Notes: generated by a model from the sequence alone, not told the origin. A stretch of DNA of 35,811 nucleotides from Gammaproteobacteria bacterium (GCA_028819495.1 JAPPLI010000008.1:1-35811); one strand, 5' to 3'; shown: positions 8,222-17,245, counted from the first letter of the stretch. Numbers and translations are program-made.

Positions 8222-9499
8222 ATGGACATCTATGAACGCTCACAACTATCCATACTTCTGGAACGCCTCGATGAAGTGCCCAAACGGCTTATTTTCATTA
8301 CCGGGCCAAGGCAGACAGGCAAGACTACTCTAGTCAAGCAGGCGCTTGAACAAATCGACAGGCCCCACCGTTACCTGTCGGCTGATGAGGTCACACCCGC
8401 CACCTTTCCGAAATTTCCTCTCCCTGGCCCTGACCCAACTTTAGTTTCGGACAAGCCGGCCAATCCCGTTCCCGAAAAAAAAGATATTCATTGGCTTGTA
8501 CGTCACTGGGAACAGGCCAGGGTCGAAGCAGTCAACTCTGAAAGCGGTTTTGTTCTGGTGTTTGATGAGATCCAGAAAATAGCAAACTGGTCGGAAACAG
8601 TAAAAGGACTATGGGACGCGGACCGCTGGCGCGATATTCATCTGCACATAGTATTGCTTGGTTCAGCCCCATTGCTTATGCAGCGTGGAATGACTGAAAG
8701 CCTGGCTGGACGATATGAGACGATCCATCTGACTCACTGGTCATTTTCCGAGATGTCGGCAGCATTTGGCTTTGACGTCAATAGCTACATATATTTCGGC
8801 GGCTACCCTGGCGCGGCGCAGCTCATCAGTAGCCAGGAACGGTGGAGAGAGTATGTCACAGGAGCGCTCATTGAACCGAATATAGAGCGCGATATCCTTG
8901 CGTTGGAACGGGTAGACAAACCCGCTTTACTTAAGAAACTGTTTGAATACGGAACAGATTATTCCGGTCAAATCGTGTCCTACACCAAAATGCAAGGCCA
9001 GCTACAGGATGCTGGTAACACCACAACCCTGGCGCGCTACCTGGACTTGCTGGCAAATGCCGGACTGATTGTCGGCCTTATAAAATATGCCGGTAGTATT
9101 CATCACCGCAGATCATCCAGTCCCAAGCTCAACGTACTGAACACCGCACTGATGTCAGCCCAATCCGGTTACGCGTTTGAGGAAGCGCAATCGGACCGCA
9201 GCTTCTGGGGGCGCATGGTCGAAAGCGCGATCGGCGCGCACCTGCTAAATACGGCAAGACCTGAATATCGTATTTTCTACTGGAAGGAAAATGCATTTGA
9301 AGTGGATTTTGTTCTGGAACGCCGTCCCAAGCTCATTGCCGTTGAAGTAAAAAGCGGCGCACGTCGCAGAAGCATAGGCGGGATTAAAAAATTTGAGGGG
9401 CGTTTCAATGTCACGAATTCAATTCTGATCGGAGCAGATGGCATACCCGTTGCAGATTTTCTGAGGGCGTCCGCCCGAGACTTGTTACAAGACCTATGA
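8222..9499 (+). CDS. AAA (AAA_14) ATPase with DUF4143 domain, first gene of NTPase-nuclease operon
   Basis: The 425-aa protein has Walker A GPRQTGKTT (28-36), Walker B FVLVFDEIQ (near 109-117), a sensor-like VLLGSA (near 143) and GRY arginine-finger-like residues. The C-terminal DUF4143 region keeps a complete PD-(D/E)XK-like set (EVD 360-362, VEVK 374-377). The last four bases, ATGA, are shared with the start of the next gene, so the two are translationally coupled and probably act together. It differs from the ATPase at 5018 by an insert after Walker A rich in Pro/Lys (about 62-88). Its role may be regulator, switch or nuclease component of a defence system. Confidence 0.88.
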   Translation: MDIYERSQLSILLERLDEVPKRLIFITGPRQTGKTTLVKQALEQIDRPHRYLSADEVTPATFPKFPLPGPDPTLVSDKPANPVPEKKDIHWLVRHWEQARVEAVNSESGFVLVFDEIQKIANWSETVKGLWDADRWRDIHLHIVLLGSAPLLMQRGMTESLAGRYETIHLTHWSFSEMSAAFGFDVNSYIYFGGYPGAAQLISSQERWREYVTGALIEPNIERDILALERVDKPALLKKLFEYGTDYSGQIVSYTKMQGQLQDAGNTTTLARYLDLLANAGLIVGLIKYAGSIHHRRSSSPKLNVLNTALMSAQSGYAFEEAQSDRSFWGRMVESAIGAHLLNTARPEYRIFYWKENAFEVDFVLERRPKLIAVEVKSGARRRSIGGIKKFEGRFNVTNSILIGADGIPVADFLRASARDLLQDL

Positions 9500-12400
9500 C
9501 TTATTTCGCGCCACGCACCTGTCAAGCAATCAACGAAACCGGTTCACAGAACCGATCCGAACTATCCTCCCGACCAATTGAAGAGTTCAGAGAGGAAGCA
9601 GCTTATGTATTGCTGGGCGCGCCCGGCGCAGGAAAAACGACTGTCTTCGAACAAGAAGCGAAACAGGCCGGGGGTTGTTACGTCAGCGCGCGTGATTTCA
9701 TAACATTCAGTGACCGCCCTGAATGGCGTGACACAACACTATTCATTGACGGATTGGACGAACGTCGAGTGGGCGCCACTGACGGGAATACACCGCTCGA
9801 CAGCATTCGCAACAAACTCAATGAACTTGGATGCCCCCGATTTCGCCTGTCCTGTCGCGTGGCCGACTGGTTCGGAACAAACGATCGCGGTAGTCTGGAA
9901 AAAGTGTCGGGAAACGGTAATGTCAAAGTGCTGCTACTGGACCCGTTATCCGATGACGATATTCTCAGGATACTGGACGCGCGATCTGACGTTACTAATG
10001 TAAATCATTTCATACTCTCTGCCCGCAACAAAGGAATTGAAGACTTACTCCCCAACCCCCAAACGCTGAAAATGCTGGCAGATGCGACAGTAAACGGCGA
10101 GTGGCCCGATTCACGTACGGAAATATTCGACATGGCCTGCCGTCGGATTTTGCTGGAAGAACATAACGAAGAACATCGAATTGTAGATTACGCGGGTTCT
10201 GGTTACACAGACAGCAGCACTATGCTGGATGCAGCCAGCCGGCTTTGCGCCCTTCAACTCTTAACAGGAAATATCGGATGGAATACCTCGCCCGGCAATA
10301 TGAACGAACGCGGGTATATTTCATGCAGTCAAGTCACCGGATCAAACCGGCTTCCTTATACCCGTGTGCTGGAGAGTAAACTCTTTGAGGGAATAGCAGA
10401 AAATCGTGTGGCGCCTGTTCACCGTCATATTGCCGAATTTCTAGCGGCAAGATATCTAGCTGACCTCATCAACGACGGTCTCCCGGTCGGACGAGTTTTT
10501 TCTCTTATATCAGGACATGCCAGCACCATCGTGTCTGAACTACGCGGACTTTCTGCCTGGCTTGCAGTACACAGCAAATCCTGCCGGATGGAGTTGATCA
10601 AACGAGACCCATTGGGAACGGTCCTATATGGAGACGTTCGGAACTTCACCATTGGCGAGAAATGTCGGCTACTGGAACATCTGGAACAGGAAGCGAATAA
10701 TAATCCCTGGTTCATCCGGGCGCTTCAATCTACCCACAGGATTGGTGAAGTCGCTACACCTGATATGGAAGATGTTTTTCTGGAGTACCTAGATGGTACA
10801 AACCGGGACGATGCACGGCAGACATTTGTCTCCTTATTGCTTTTATCGCTCTGGCATGGGCAACTTCTTTCAGGAACGACCGACATCCTGATAAAGATTG
10901 TCAGAGACGGTAAATGGAAGCAATATATCAGATCTGATGCTCTCAGGACCCTGTTTCGTCATTGGCGCAACGATGAGACGGTTGCACTCAAACTCGAAAA
11001 ATTACTTGCAGATATTTATGGCGGATTGCTTCCAGACCCGGATGATGAACTCCTGGGTTTACTGCTAATCGAACTGTATCCCTATAGGCTGCCGCCTGTA
11101 GAAATTCTGCGTTATCTGCGCAAACCCAAAAACAGCTCGTTCATAGGACAATATCTCCTGTTCTGGCGCAGCATACTCCCAAAGACTTCCACGAACGACC
11201 AAATCGCTCAGATTCTTGATGCGTTCGTAGAACAATCCGACCGTCTTCATGATGAGTTCCAAGCCCATAAACGACCGAATTTTTTCCTGCGCGGCGTACC
11301 TATATTTCTATTGCAGCGTTTTCTGGAAACATGCCAGGACGAAATTGATACAAATCGATTATTCAACTGGCTGGGCGCTACCTCGTGGAATGACACCCTT
11401 GACTACGGCGTTTCCGGTAGTGAAGGAACATATGTTCGTAACTGGATCGAGAGGCGGCCAGAATTATACAAATCCCTGTTCGCGATAGGAGTTGATCATT
11501 GTAATAAATCGCAAGAAAGCGCTGACTTATCCAGTTTAAGATACTGTACATACAAATTGAACCGGAGGTTCTTCAATGCTGAAGCGCCAGCAGATTTTGG
11601 GATATGGTGTCTGAACCAGGCAAACAAGGCAGTTGACCTCAGGGTTGCACATTACTACATACGTCAGGTAGCTCGTTTTATACATTACGGAATTTCTGAT
11701 GAAGGACTGTCTCCTGACACGGTAGAGAAGCGTATCGCCGGAAACAGTTCACTCATCAACACATTTAAGGCGAGGCTTGACGAATTAGGCCAGGCACAAG
11801 CCAAGGAGAGAAAATTCGATGATTCGCAGGCAACCGAAAAGGGTCTACGCCAGCGTGACTGGCGCGAGAACCTGAAACCGCATCAATCAGACCTGCTTAA
11901 AAACCAGTGTGCCCTCGAGATCCTCAGTGAGTTGGCCCATGTTTATTACGGCGCCTACGTGGATGTTAATGGCGATAACCCAAAGGAAAGATTGCTCGAC
12001 CTGCTCGGTAATGATGAAGCATTGATCCAGGCTGTTATGTATGGATTACGTAATTCGATTTCCCGACAAGATCTCCCGACTGAATCCGAAATTATTGCTC
12101 TGGGAGTTCAAAATCGTACACATTTACTTGCCTATCCATTCATGGCCGGGCTAGAAGAAATTGCTCTTGCCACACAGGGCCATGAAATTTCACTTAATGA
12201 ACAGCAGTTACGCCTGGCCCTGGCTATCCACTATACCGTACCCATCTGGTCTTATTCCGGCAACCAGATAGAAGAAACAGAACCAACTTGGTTTCCATCA
12301 GTGTTGAAGTCTCATCCTGAAATAATCTCGGACGTCATGATCCGATGCATAGCTTCACAGTTACGCAATGGCGATTTCGGCATCTCCACGTTATATGAAT

Positions 12401-13629
12401 TGGCATCATCACAGAATCATGCAGACGTCGCCCGCCTGGCAGTATTACCACTGCTGGAAAAATTTCCCGTGCGTTGCACGGAAAAGCAATTAACTGACTT
12501 GAATTACTTGTTCACAGCGGCATTTCTCTATTGCGAAGAAGCGGCGCTTGTGAACCTGGTCGAAAGGAAACTTTCCAAACAAAGCATGACCGTAGTACAA
12601 CAGGTCTACTGGTTGTGCGCCGGTGTGTTCGTTTCGCCGCGTATGTTCGATGAGAGATTGGAAACATACGTCAATGGAAATCAGAGGCGAATCGCATACC
12701 TGGCAAAAGCCTTGGTCATATCCAACGGTCCGGTTGATAAATTGAGTGCCAATACTCTACAACTGCTGATCCGGCTTATCGGTCCCTTATACAGGCCTTT
12801 TTTCTCCGGTACCGACGACTCAACATCTGAAGAAGGACGCTTTCTATCGCCGGGATTTGATGCGGGCAAACAAATTCAAGCATTCATCAATCAGCTTGCC
12901 TCCATCCCATCAAAAGACGCATCCGAGTCTCTTGAACACTTGTCATCCATTGAGGAATTAGTGCCGTGGCAATCTTATTTTAATGATGCCAGGTACCGGC
13001 AAAACATCACACGACGGGAAGCTGAATTTCAATACTGCGATACAGAACAGGTGCTTCAGGTTCTAGATAACAAAGAGCCTGCTAATGCAGCCGACCTGGC
13101 TGCTCTGACATTAGATCATTTACGCGACATATCAAGTGACATCCGTAACGGAAATACATCCGACTGGCGTCAGTACTGGAACGTCGATTCATATGGTCGG
13201 CCTGAAAAACCAATGCCTGAAAATACCTGCCGGAATACATTGTTATCAAATTTACGAGTCAGATTAAATCCGCTGGACATAGACGCCCAACCCGAGGGCC
13301 CTTACGCCGACGATAAACGGTCTGACATGCGAATTTATTATGCTGGTTTCAACGTTCCGGTGGAGGTCAAAAGAAGCTGTCACAGCGCTCTCTGGACCGC
13401 GGTCAAAACACAGTTAATTACCAAATACACACGCGACCCAGGCGCAAAAGGCTATGGAATTTATCTGGTATTCTGGTTCGGAGATACGGAAGATTGTCGC
13501 CCGACACCCATAGACGGGTATCGGCCTCAACACGCTGACGAACTTCAAGAACTCCTGTTTGAAACGCTATCAGAAGAAGAAAAACTCAGGATTTCAATTT
13601 GCGTAGTAGATGTCTCAAAATCTCCATAA
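9496..13629 (+). CDS. Giant STAND/NACHT-like NTPase with C-terminal PD-(D/E)XK nuclease-like domain
   Basis: The 1377-aa protein begins with a P-loop NTPase: Walker A GAPGAGKTT (41-49), Walker B TLFIDGLDE (81-89), and RFRLSCR (115-121) as sensor. A winged-helix-like motif HRHIAEFLAARYL (near 311-323) is typical of NACHT-type ATPases. A long helical, probably repeat-containing middle follows (about 350-1230). The C-terminus has D1277 and E1290-V-K1292 (PVEVKR), then W/Q-rich helix and strand (GYGIYLVFWFGD), the order expected for a restriction-endonuclease fold. I infer a sensor NTPase that activates a nuclease. In known Avs proteins the nuclease is N-terminal, so the arrangement differs. It is coupled to the upstream ATPase by a 4-nt overlap. 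Confidence 0.8.
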   Translation: MTYFAPRTCQAINETGSQNRSELSSRPIEEFREEAAYVLLGAPGAGKTTVFEQEAKQAGGCYVSARDFITFSDRPEWRDTTLFIDGLDERRVGATDGNTPLDSIRNKLNELGCPRFRLSCRVADWFGTNDRGSLEKVSGNGNVKVLLLDPLSDDDILRILDARSDVTNVNHFILSARNKGIEDLLPNPQTLKMLADATVNGEWPDSRTEIFDMACRRILLEEHNEEHRIVDYAGSGYTDSSTMLDAASRLCALQLLTGNIGWNTSPGNMNERGYISCSQVTGSNRLPYTRVLESKLFEGIAENRVAPVHRHIAEFLAARYLADLINDGLPVGRVFSLISGHASTIVSELRGLSAWLAVHSKSCRMELIKRDPLGTVLYGDVRNFTIGEKCRLLEHLEQEANNNPWFIRALQSTHRIGEVATPDMEDVFLEYLDGTNRDDARQTFVSLLLLSLWHGQLLSGTTDILIKIVRDGKWKQYIRSDALRTLFRHWRNDETVALKLEKLLADIYGGLLPDPDDELLGLLLIELYPYRLPPVEILRYLRKPKNSSFIGQYLLFWRSILPKTSTNDQIAQILDAFVEQSDRLHDEFQAHKRPNFFLRGVPIFLLQRFLETCQDEIDTNRLFNWLGATSWNDTLDYGVSGSEGTYVRNWIERRPELYKSLFAIGVDHCNKSQESADLSSLRYCTYKLNRRFFNAEAPADFGIWCLNQANKAVDLRVAHYYIRQVARFIHYGISDEGLSPDTVEKRIAGNSSLINTFKARLDELGQAQAKERKFDDSQATEKGLRQRDWRENLKPHQSDLLKNQCALEILSELAHVYYGAYVDVNGDNPKERLLDLLGNDEALIQAVMYGLRNSISRQDLPTESEIIALGVQNRTHLLAYPFMAGLEEIALATQGHEISLNEQQLRLALAIHYTVPIWSYSGNQIEETEPTWFPSVLKSHPEIISDVMIRCIASQLRNGDFGISTLYELASSQNHADVARLAVLPLLEKFPVRCTEKQLTDLNYLFTAAFLYCEEAALVNLVERKLSKQSMTVVQQVYWLCAGVFVSPRMFDERLETYVNGNQRRIAYLAKALVISNGPVDKLSANTLQLLIRLIGPLYRPFFSGTDDSTSEEGRFLSPGFDAGKQIQAFINQLASIPSKDASESLEHLSSIEELVPWQSYFNDARYRQNITRREAEFQYCDTEQVLQVLDNKEPANAADLAALTLDHLRDISSDIRNGNTSDWRQYWNVDSYGRPEKPMPENTCRNTLLSNLRVRLNPLDIDAQPEGPYADDKRSDMRIYYAGFNVPVEVKRSCHSALWTAVKTQLITKYTRDPGAKGYGIYLVFWFGDTEDCRPTPIDGYRPQHADELQELLFETLSEEEKLRISICVVDVSKSP

Positions 13630-13664
13630 TATCCACTTTGTCATAAGAACCGTGAATTAGAGCG

Positions 13665-13988
13665 ATGCCAAATCAACTTGAAATCGAATTCCATGAAGCA
13701 ATGCTGGACATCTACCGTAAGGCTAAAAGTGAAGCAGGATACAATGCCCAGCGTTTTCTCCAGATGGTAGTAGACCACGGCGGCCCCGAAGCCGCGAGAA
13801 TGCTCATCAATTCAAGAACAGTATCTGATGGTTATACTGCTTTGTACGAGAGGGGACGTCTGGATCTTACGGTTGAAGCGATGGTACTGGAAACGGATAA
13901 ATATCATCCTTTGTTTACAACAGACCAACTTAATATTTGTGCTAAAAGGCTCCAGGATTACAGCTATCAAATTCCCTTAAAAAATTGA
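13665..13988 (+). CDS. Conserved small hypothetical protein, third gene of the operon
   Basis: The 107-aa soluble, helical protein starts 35 nt after the NTPase-nuclease stop. The pattern EFHxAMLDIYRKAKxEAGYNAxRFLxMVxxxGG and SDGYTALYERGRLDLTVEAMVL recalls a widespread uncharacterised family that I remember near restriction and defence genes. No catalytic motif is visible. Its position suggests an accessory, adaptor or immunity role for the preceding pair. The family memory is not verified here. Confidence 0.75.
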   Translation: MPNQLEIEFHEAMLDIYRKAKSEAGYNAQRFLQMVVDHGGPEAARMLINSRTVSDGYTALYERGRLDLTVEAMVLETDKYHPLFTTDQLNICAKRLQDYSYQIPLKN

Positions 13989-14006
13989 CCTTGCCGACCT
14001 CTAAGG

Positions 14007-14105
14007 TTATTCGCATACCGGGGTGCAGGCCCTGCGAAATCACCAAACGTGCAGGAAAAATAACGACACTCTACGCTACGTAATAAAGATTCCGGGATGC
14101 GTTGA
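14007..14105 (-). pseudogene. Sulfotransferase N-terminal fragment (decayed)
   Basis: This stretch matches 16581-16685, the HPGIFIPQRKECRYFSC region of the sulfotransferase copy there, base for base over long runs. The minus-strand reading HPGIFI is followed by a stop and frame breaks. It is a relic of a fourth sulfotransferase copy. Confidence 0.65.
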
Positions 14106-14126
14106 GGCATGAAGAGAGGGTCACTG

Positions 14127-14275
14127 GGCTGGATGACCGAAGAAAATCTCTGCAGGCCATACCGAAACAGAAGTGTTTGAACTTCCGACCCAAGAACGAT
14201 TGGGTGAGAGATGTTTGAGTGGGTGAAAAGTGGATACCCATCAGAACTGGCCTAACCCGGTGAAATCGCGGGCGA
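14127..14275 (+). pseudogene. Duplicated 3' end of the TIR-like gene
   Basis: The sequence aligns with 24756-24905: GGCTGGATGA at the start, the conserved ELPTQERL-coding stretch and ATGTTTGAGTGG, then the same bases beyond the stop codon (GGTGA-ATCGCG). The frame is broken by indels. It is a partial duplication or deletion relic of the gene at 24246-24884. Confidence 0.65.
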
Positions 14276-14305
14276 TAGACGCAAAGACTTTTCAGCGTTC
14301 GAACA

Positions 14306-14326
14306 GGTTTTTCACTGTGAAAAACC
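14306..14326. terminator. Perfect 10-bp inverted repeat at a 3' end
   Basis: GGTTTTTCAC and GTGAAAAACC are separated by a single T. It lies just downstream of the minus-strand gene ending at 14329, so it could mark that gene's transcript end. With a 1-nt loop the RNA hairpin would need to open a few pairs. It could alternatively be a protein-binding palindrome. Confidence 0.4.
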
Positions 14327-14328
14327 GC

Positions 14329-14814
14329 CTACGTATTGTTATTGTCGTGACGTGATCTAGCAAAACCCCATCCCCCCAAAAAACCGCCAATAAGTCCGCC
14401 AATTCCAGTCATAATCGGAACTAGAGTTTCAGGATTATCCTTAAATAGAACCAGAATCACTATTACAAGAATTATGAGTATAATAAACGTGGCAAATGTA
14501 TAACGACGCTCTGCGATGTTCCCATTTGCGCGATTAGCTTGGGAATTTTTGTGCAAATTGTACTGGCGCTCGTCGTGATCTGCAACCAGTTCAAGGACTT
14601 GTGTTATGTGTCCTTCATTCATCTTCTGATGAAGCGGATTAGGCATTGGGCCTGTACCCATCATTGCCATAATTTCAGTGACTGTATCTGGCTTTTCTTT
14701 GCCAAGTTTTTCTAGCGTTGCTTGGATGTCAGCCCCAGGTTCTATAATATCTTGGTTTTCCTCCCCAATTTCAGTCAGAGCGCCTTCGTCTTTTTTATCT
14801 TTATCTTCACTCAT
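14329..14814 (-). CDS. Two-TM small membrane protein (DUF2335-like layout)
   Basis: The 161-aa protein has a charged N-terminal half with the GTGPMPNPLHQKM motif (54-66), a histidine-rich DHDERQYNLHKN segment (79-90), and two close membrane helices near 106-124 and 132-152. This order (GPLPPP-like motif, HEL-type helix, two TM) recalls DUF2335 membrane proteins, but the match is only by layout. Its start overlaps the upstream gene by 8 nt, so the two are translated together. Confidence 0.65.
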   Translation of the reverse strand: MSEDKDKKDEGALTEIGEENQDIIEPGADIQATLEKLGKEKPDTVTEIMAMMGTGPMPNPLHQKMNEGHITQVLELVADHDERQYNLHKNSQANRANGNIAERRYTFATFIILIILVIVILVLFKDNPETLVPIMTGIGGLIGGFLGGWGFARSRHDNNNT

Positions 14815-15214
14815 GTTTCGATAACCTTGAGGCAGCTAAAAACCAATTAGTTTCGTCTATATTTGATATACGTTCAAATATTTGGTTAAATCTACGAGCA
14901 GCAAATCCCTCAGCTATCAATCGTATCATTGCATCAGCCTCATTTTCCGTTAAAGTCCCATCTTCAGTTGCAGTTAGCAGTAACTCTACAGCTTTTCTGA
15001 GTGCCTCTGTATCGTTATGCAAATCAGGCACGTTATATCTTAAAGTTGGAGATGTTACAGAATTGAACAAAAACTTTACTAAGGCACTACTGTCGGAAGA
15101 AGATGACTCATGTCCTGAGTCAGCCAGCTTACGCCAGCTTGGAACATCGTTTTGCCTGAACAGTAAATTAGCTTTTGCAAAGCACGGTGTCAAATTTTGG
15201 GCTAGCACAGTCAT
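14807..15214 (-). CDS. Small hypothetical partner of the two-TM protein
   Basis: The 135-aa soluble protein is not recognised. Residues about 66-110 form amphipathic helices (ALRKAVELLLTA, then ENEADAMIRLIAEGFAARRF). The 8-nt overlap with the downstream membrane gene argues for a functional pair. The DNA is AT-rich compared with the core genes, suggesting transfer. Confidence 0.6.
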   Translation of the reverse strand: MTVLAQNLTPCFAKANLLFRQNDVPSWRKLADSGHESSSSDSSALVKFLFNSVTSPTLRYNVPDLHNDTEALRKAVELLLTATEDGTLTENEADAMIRLIAEGFAARRFNQIFERISNIDETNWFLAASRLSKHE

Positions 15215-15381
15215 AATAAATCTCGCCTTACAATTAATAATTAATCGATTTTAATATGTTAGACAAAAATTATTTCGAAAATTGCAACATCTTTCTAGTA
15301 AATATTTACCGAATGTACAAACAAAATGTTTAAACATCAATACATTAATTATCACATGTAATGATCTTGTGCAACAGTAAT

Positions 15382-15615
15382 TCAGCTTGAGTTGTTCGAC
15401 GCCCACCGCGCTGAAGCTGCTTTCTTCGCTATGTCTGAACGTTGAAATTCATTTAAAGATTTAGCTCTAGCTTTGCTACTAACTATACCGCTTTTCTGTC
15501 TACCAAGATATTTCAGTTTGGTATCTTCAATTTCACCGGTAGCAATCTTAGCGATATGGGCGGCCCGACCTACAACATCGGCGGGACGTTTCTCGCCTTA
15601 CGGACCTTTTGGCAT
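15382..15615 (-). pseudogene. Small KAR/AKKAA-type protein gene with nonsense codon 6
   Basis: Reading from ATG 15615 gives MPKGP, then TAA at 15598-15600, then an uninterrupted frame GEKRPADVVGRAAHIAKIATGEIED continued to SDIAKKAASARW and a stop at 15382. Families of this small protein start MPKGPxGEKRPADV and end EIAKKAAxARW, so codon 6 has become a stop. The rest of the frame is intact, indicating recent inactivation or a sequencing error. Confidence 0.7.
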
Positions 15616-15835
15616 AACTATCTGTAAAACCTTCAAAAATTGTCTAATTTATAAACTAATAAAACCTTTCAAGAGAAGTCAACCCTATAATTCCCTGACA
15701 GAATAGCAGGTACATTATAAGTTTGACAAACAAAAATAACCTTTGCTCAAAATTCAAACTGAGACACTAACGGGATTTTGATTTTATAAAATTTGCTTGA
15801 AAACAGTAAAAGGTGTCATGGTCAAATCAGGCATA
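15616..15835. other. AT-rich gap without a gene
   Basis: No credible ORF, repeat or hairpin is seen. The sequence is AT-rich and lies between the nonsense-carrying small gene and the truncated sulfotransferase. Confidence 0.5.
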
Positions 15836-16726
15836 TCACCGAAAATCCGTCCAAAACTCCCGCACCGGCAGCCCAGTATACTCCACCAACAAATCAACAT
15901 CACCCCGAAACCTCTCCCTAAGCATCTCCCTCGTCCCCGGCGCCATCTTCTCCTTCTTCAAATTCGCCTCCAATATTTTCCGATATATTCGCTTGGAAGC
16001 AGCATGAAAAGGGGTCAACTCGAACACATCTTTGATCTTCCTAACAATCAATTCATCCATCAAAACCCGTGTAGTTATTCGATGCAACAAACGATTTTTG
16101 GGATACCCTGATTTATTCTTGTGTAAATTCCCCAATCCCTCCGGGAGAGGATCCAGGTTCAGGAAATTCAAAATCTTTTCTTCCCACTGCCCTGTTACAA
16201 TGTCTTCCTCAAATAACAGAACTAAAACCCGCTCAAAGTTATCCATATAGGCCTTGACCCGTTCTGCATACAATCCACCTCTCACGTAGAACCACCCCCA
16301 GGCCCAGTTTTCAGCGCGGCGCTCTTCTTCCGTATTCAGGGCGTCTTCAAAACTCAATTTCTCCCGGCCATCCCGTATCTTGTGCAGATAACTCGAATAT
16401 GCACGGTCTATGGGGTTGCGTAAAACGATAATAATCGGGACTTGCGCATCTTTTTCATTGAGAATTTTGGGGACGGCATTCTGGTAATAATAGAGATAAT
16501 CGGGTGAAATATCTCCACAGAGTTGATCTGGTTTGGCCTTCTTAAACAGCCTTCGATACTCTTCCAAAGAGTGGGTTACCTTATTCGCATACTGCGGTCC
16601 GGGGCCTGCGAATTCACCCCGCGTACAGGAAAAATACCGACACTCCTTGCGCTGCGGAATAAAGATTCCGGGATGCCTGCTGAGAGCGTCGAACAGCGTC
16701 GTTGTTCCTGATTTTGCCGCGCCGAC
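15836..16726 (-). pseudogene. Sulfotransferase truncated at its 5' end by an IS21 fragment
   Basis: The open frame carries the PAPS-binding loop VVGAAKSGTTTLF at its very start (near 16724), the 3'-phosphate motif VLRNPIDRAYSSYL, and ends EYTGLPVREFWTDFR, collinear with the intact copy at 32594. The first ~22 residues of the intact copy are missing: upstream of the loop the DNA is IS21 istA, in another frame. A shorter reading from Met at 16567 (243 aa) lacks the PAPS loop and would be inactive. No functional start is visible, so it is called a pseudogene. Confidence 0.8.
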
Positions 16727-16985
16727 AACGCTGCCTTGGCCCGGCGCAGGTACTCATTCACCGCCGGACAGGATATAGCACAACTTCGGGCGGCCTGGCG
16801 TTTGCTCAGGCCCTGGCCCCAGCACAACCGTAAAACGTCTTTTATCTTTCTCATGGACAACCTCTTTGCAGGCATCTGCGGCTCCTCCTTTCAATCGAAA
16901 CAAGGACACAGGATACCCGTGGTTATCCACGTCAAACGCGCCGGCTAGCTACCTCCCTGGGGGTGGCAGCTTTGCCGTGTAATGC
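16727..16985 (-). mobile_element. istA: IS21-family left-end fragment with istA N-terminus
   Basis: ATG at 16875 opens MPAKRLSMRKIKDVLRLCWGQ, then LSKRQAARSCAISCPAVNEYLRRAKAA, the typical IstA helix-turn-helix N-terminus. After about 49 codons the frame runs into sulfotransferase DNA. Upstream of the ATG a terminal-repeat element, GGTGGCAGCTTT (16962-16973), marks the IS end. istB and the rest of istA are absent. Confidence 0.8.
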
Positions 16986-16988
16986 GCA

Positions 16989-17161
16989 CTGGTCTTCATT
17001 GGCCTCTTCGGACCCGGATATTCTTGCCGGAGAAATTATCGAGAATATTGAATTTTACAGCCTCGATTTTGATAGCAAAAGGGGGTTTTAAGGAAAAATA
17101 ACAGGCAATAATGGGACATAAACTGAGCAGTAACAAATAGTTAGGGAGGTCCGACCCCTCC
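16989..17161 (+). repeat. About 173-bp direct repeat, copy 1
   Basis: This matches 25259-25432 nearly throughout, from CTGGTCTTCATTGGCCTC to GGGAGGTCCGACCCCTCC. The plus-strand frame SDPDILAGEIIENIE is conserved between copies with conservative changes (PDPEIFAGEIIDNIE), as if derived from the end of a coding gene. That segment faintly resembles the C-terminus of type I modification subunits. Confidence 0.8.
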
Positions 17162-17245
17162 CCGCGCGTGCTCACCAGGCAGCGCGCCGTCAATAAAAAC
17201 GGTATCATTTGTTGAAGATATCTGCGCAGGGGAACAGAAGGACAA

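Noticed and set aside
15473..15706. 77-aa plus-strand ORF
   Set aside because: The opposite strand carries the recognisable small pseudogene with conserved ends.
16576..16875. 99-aa minus-strand ORF as a single gene
   Set aside because: Only the first ~49 residues are IstA; the rest is sulfotransferase DNA in the wrong frame. Reported as an IS fragment instead.
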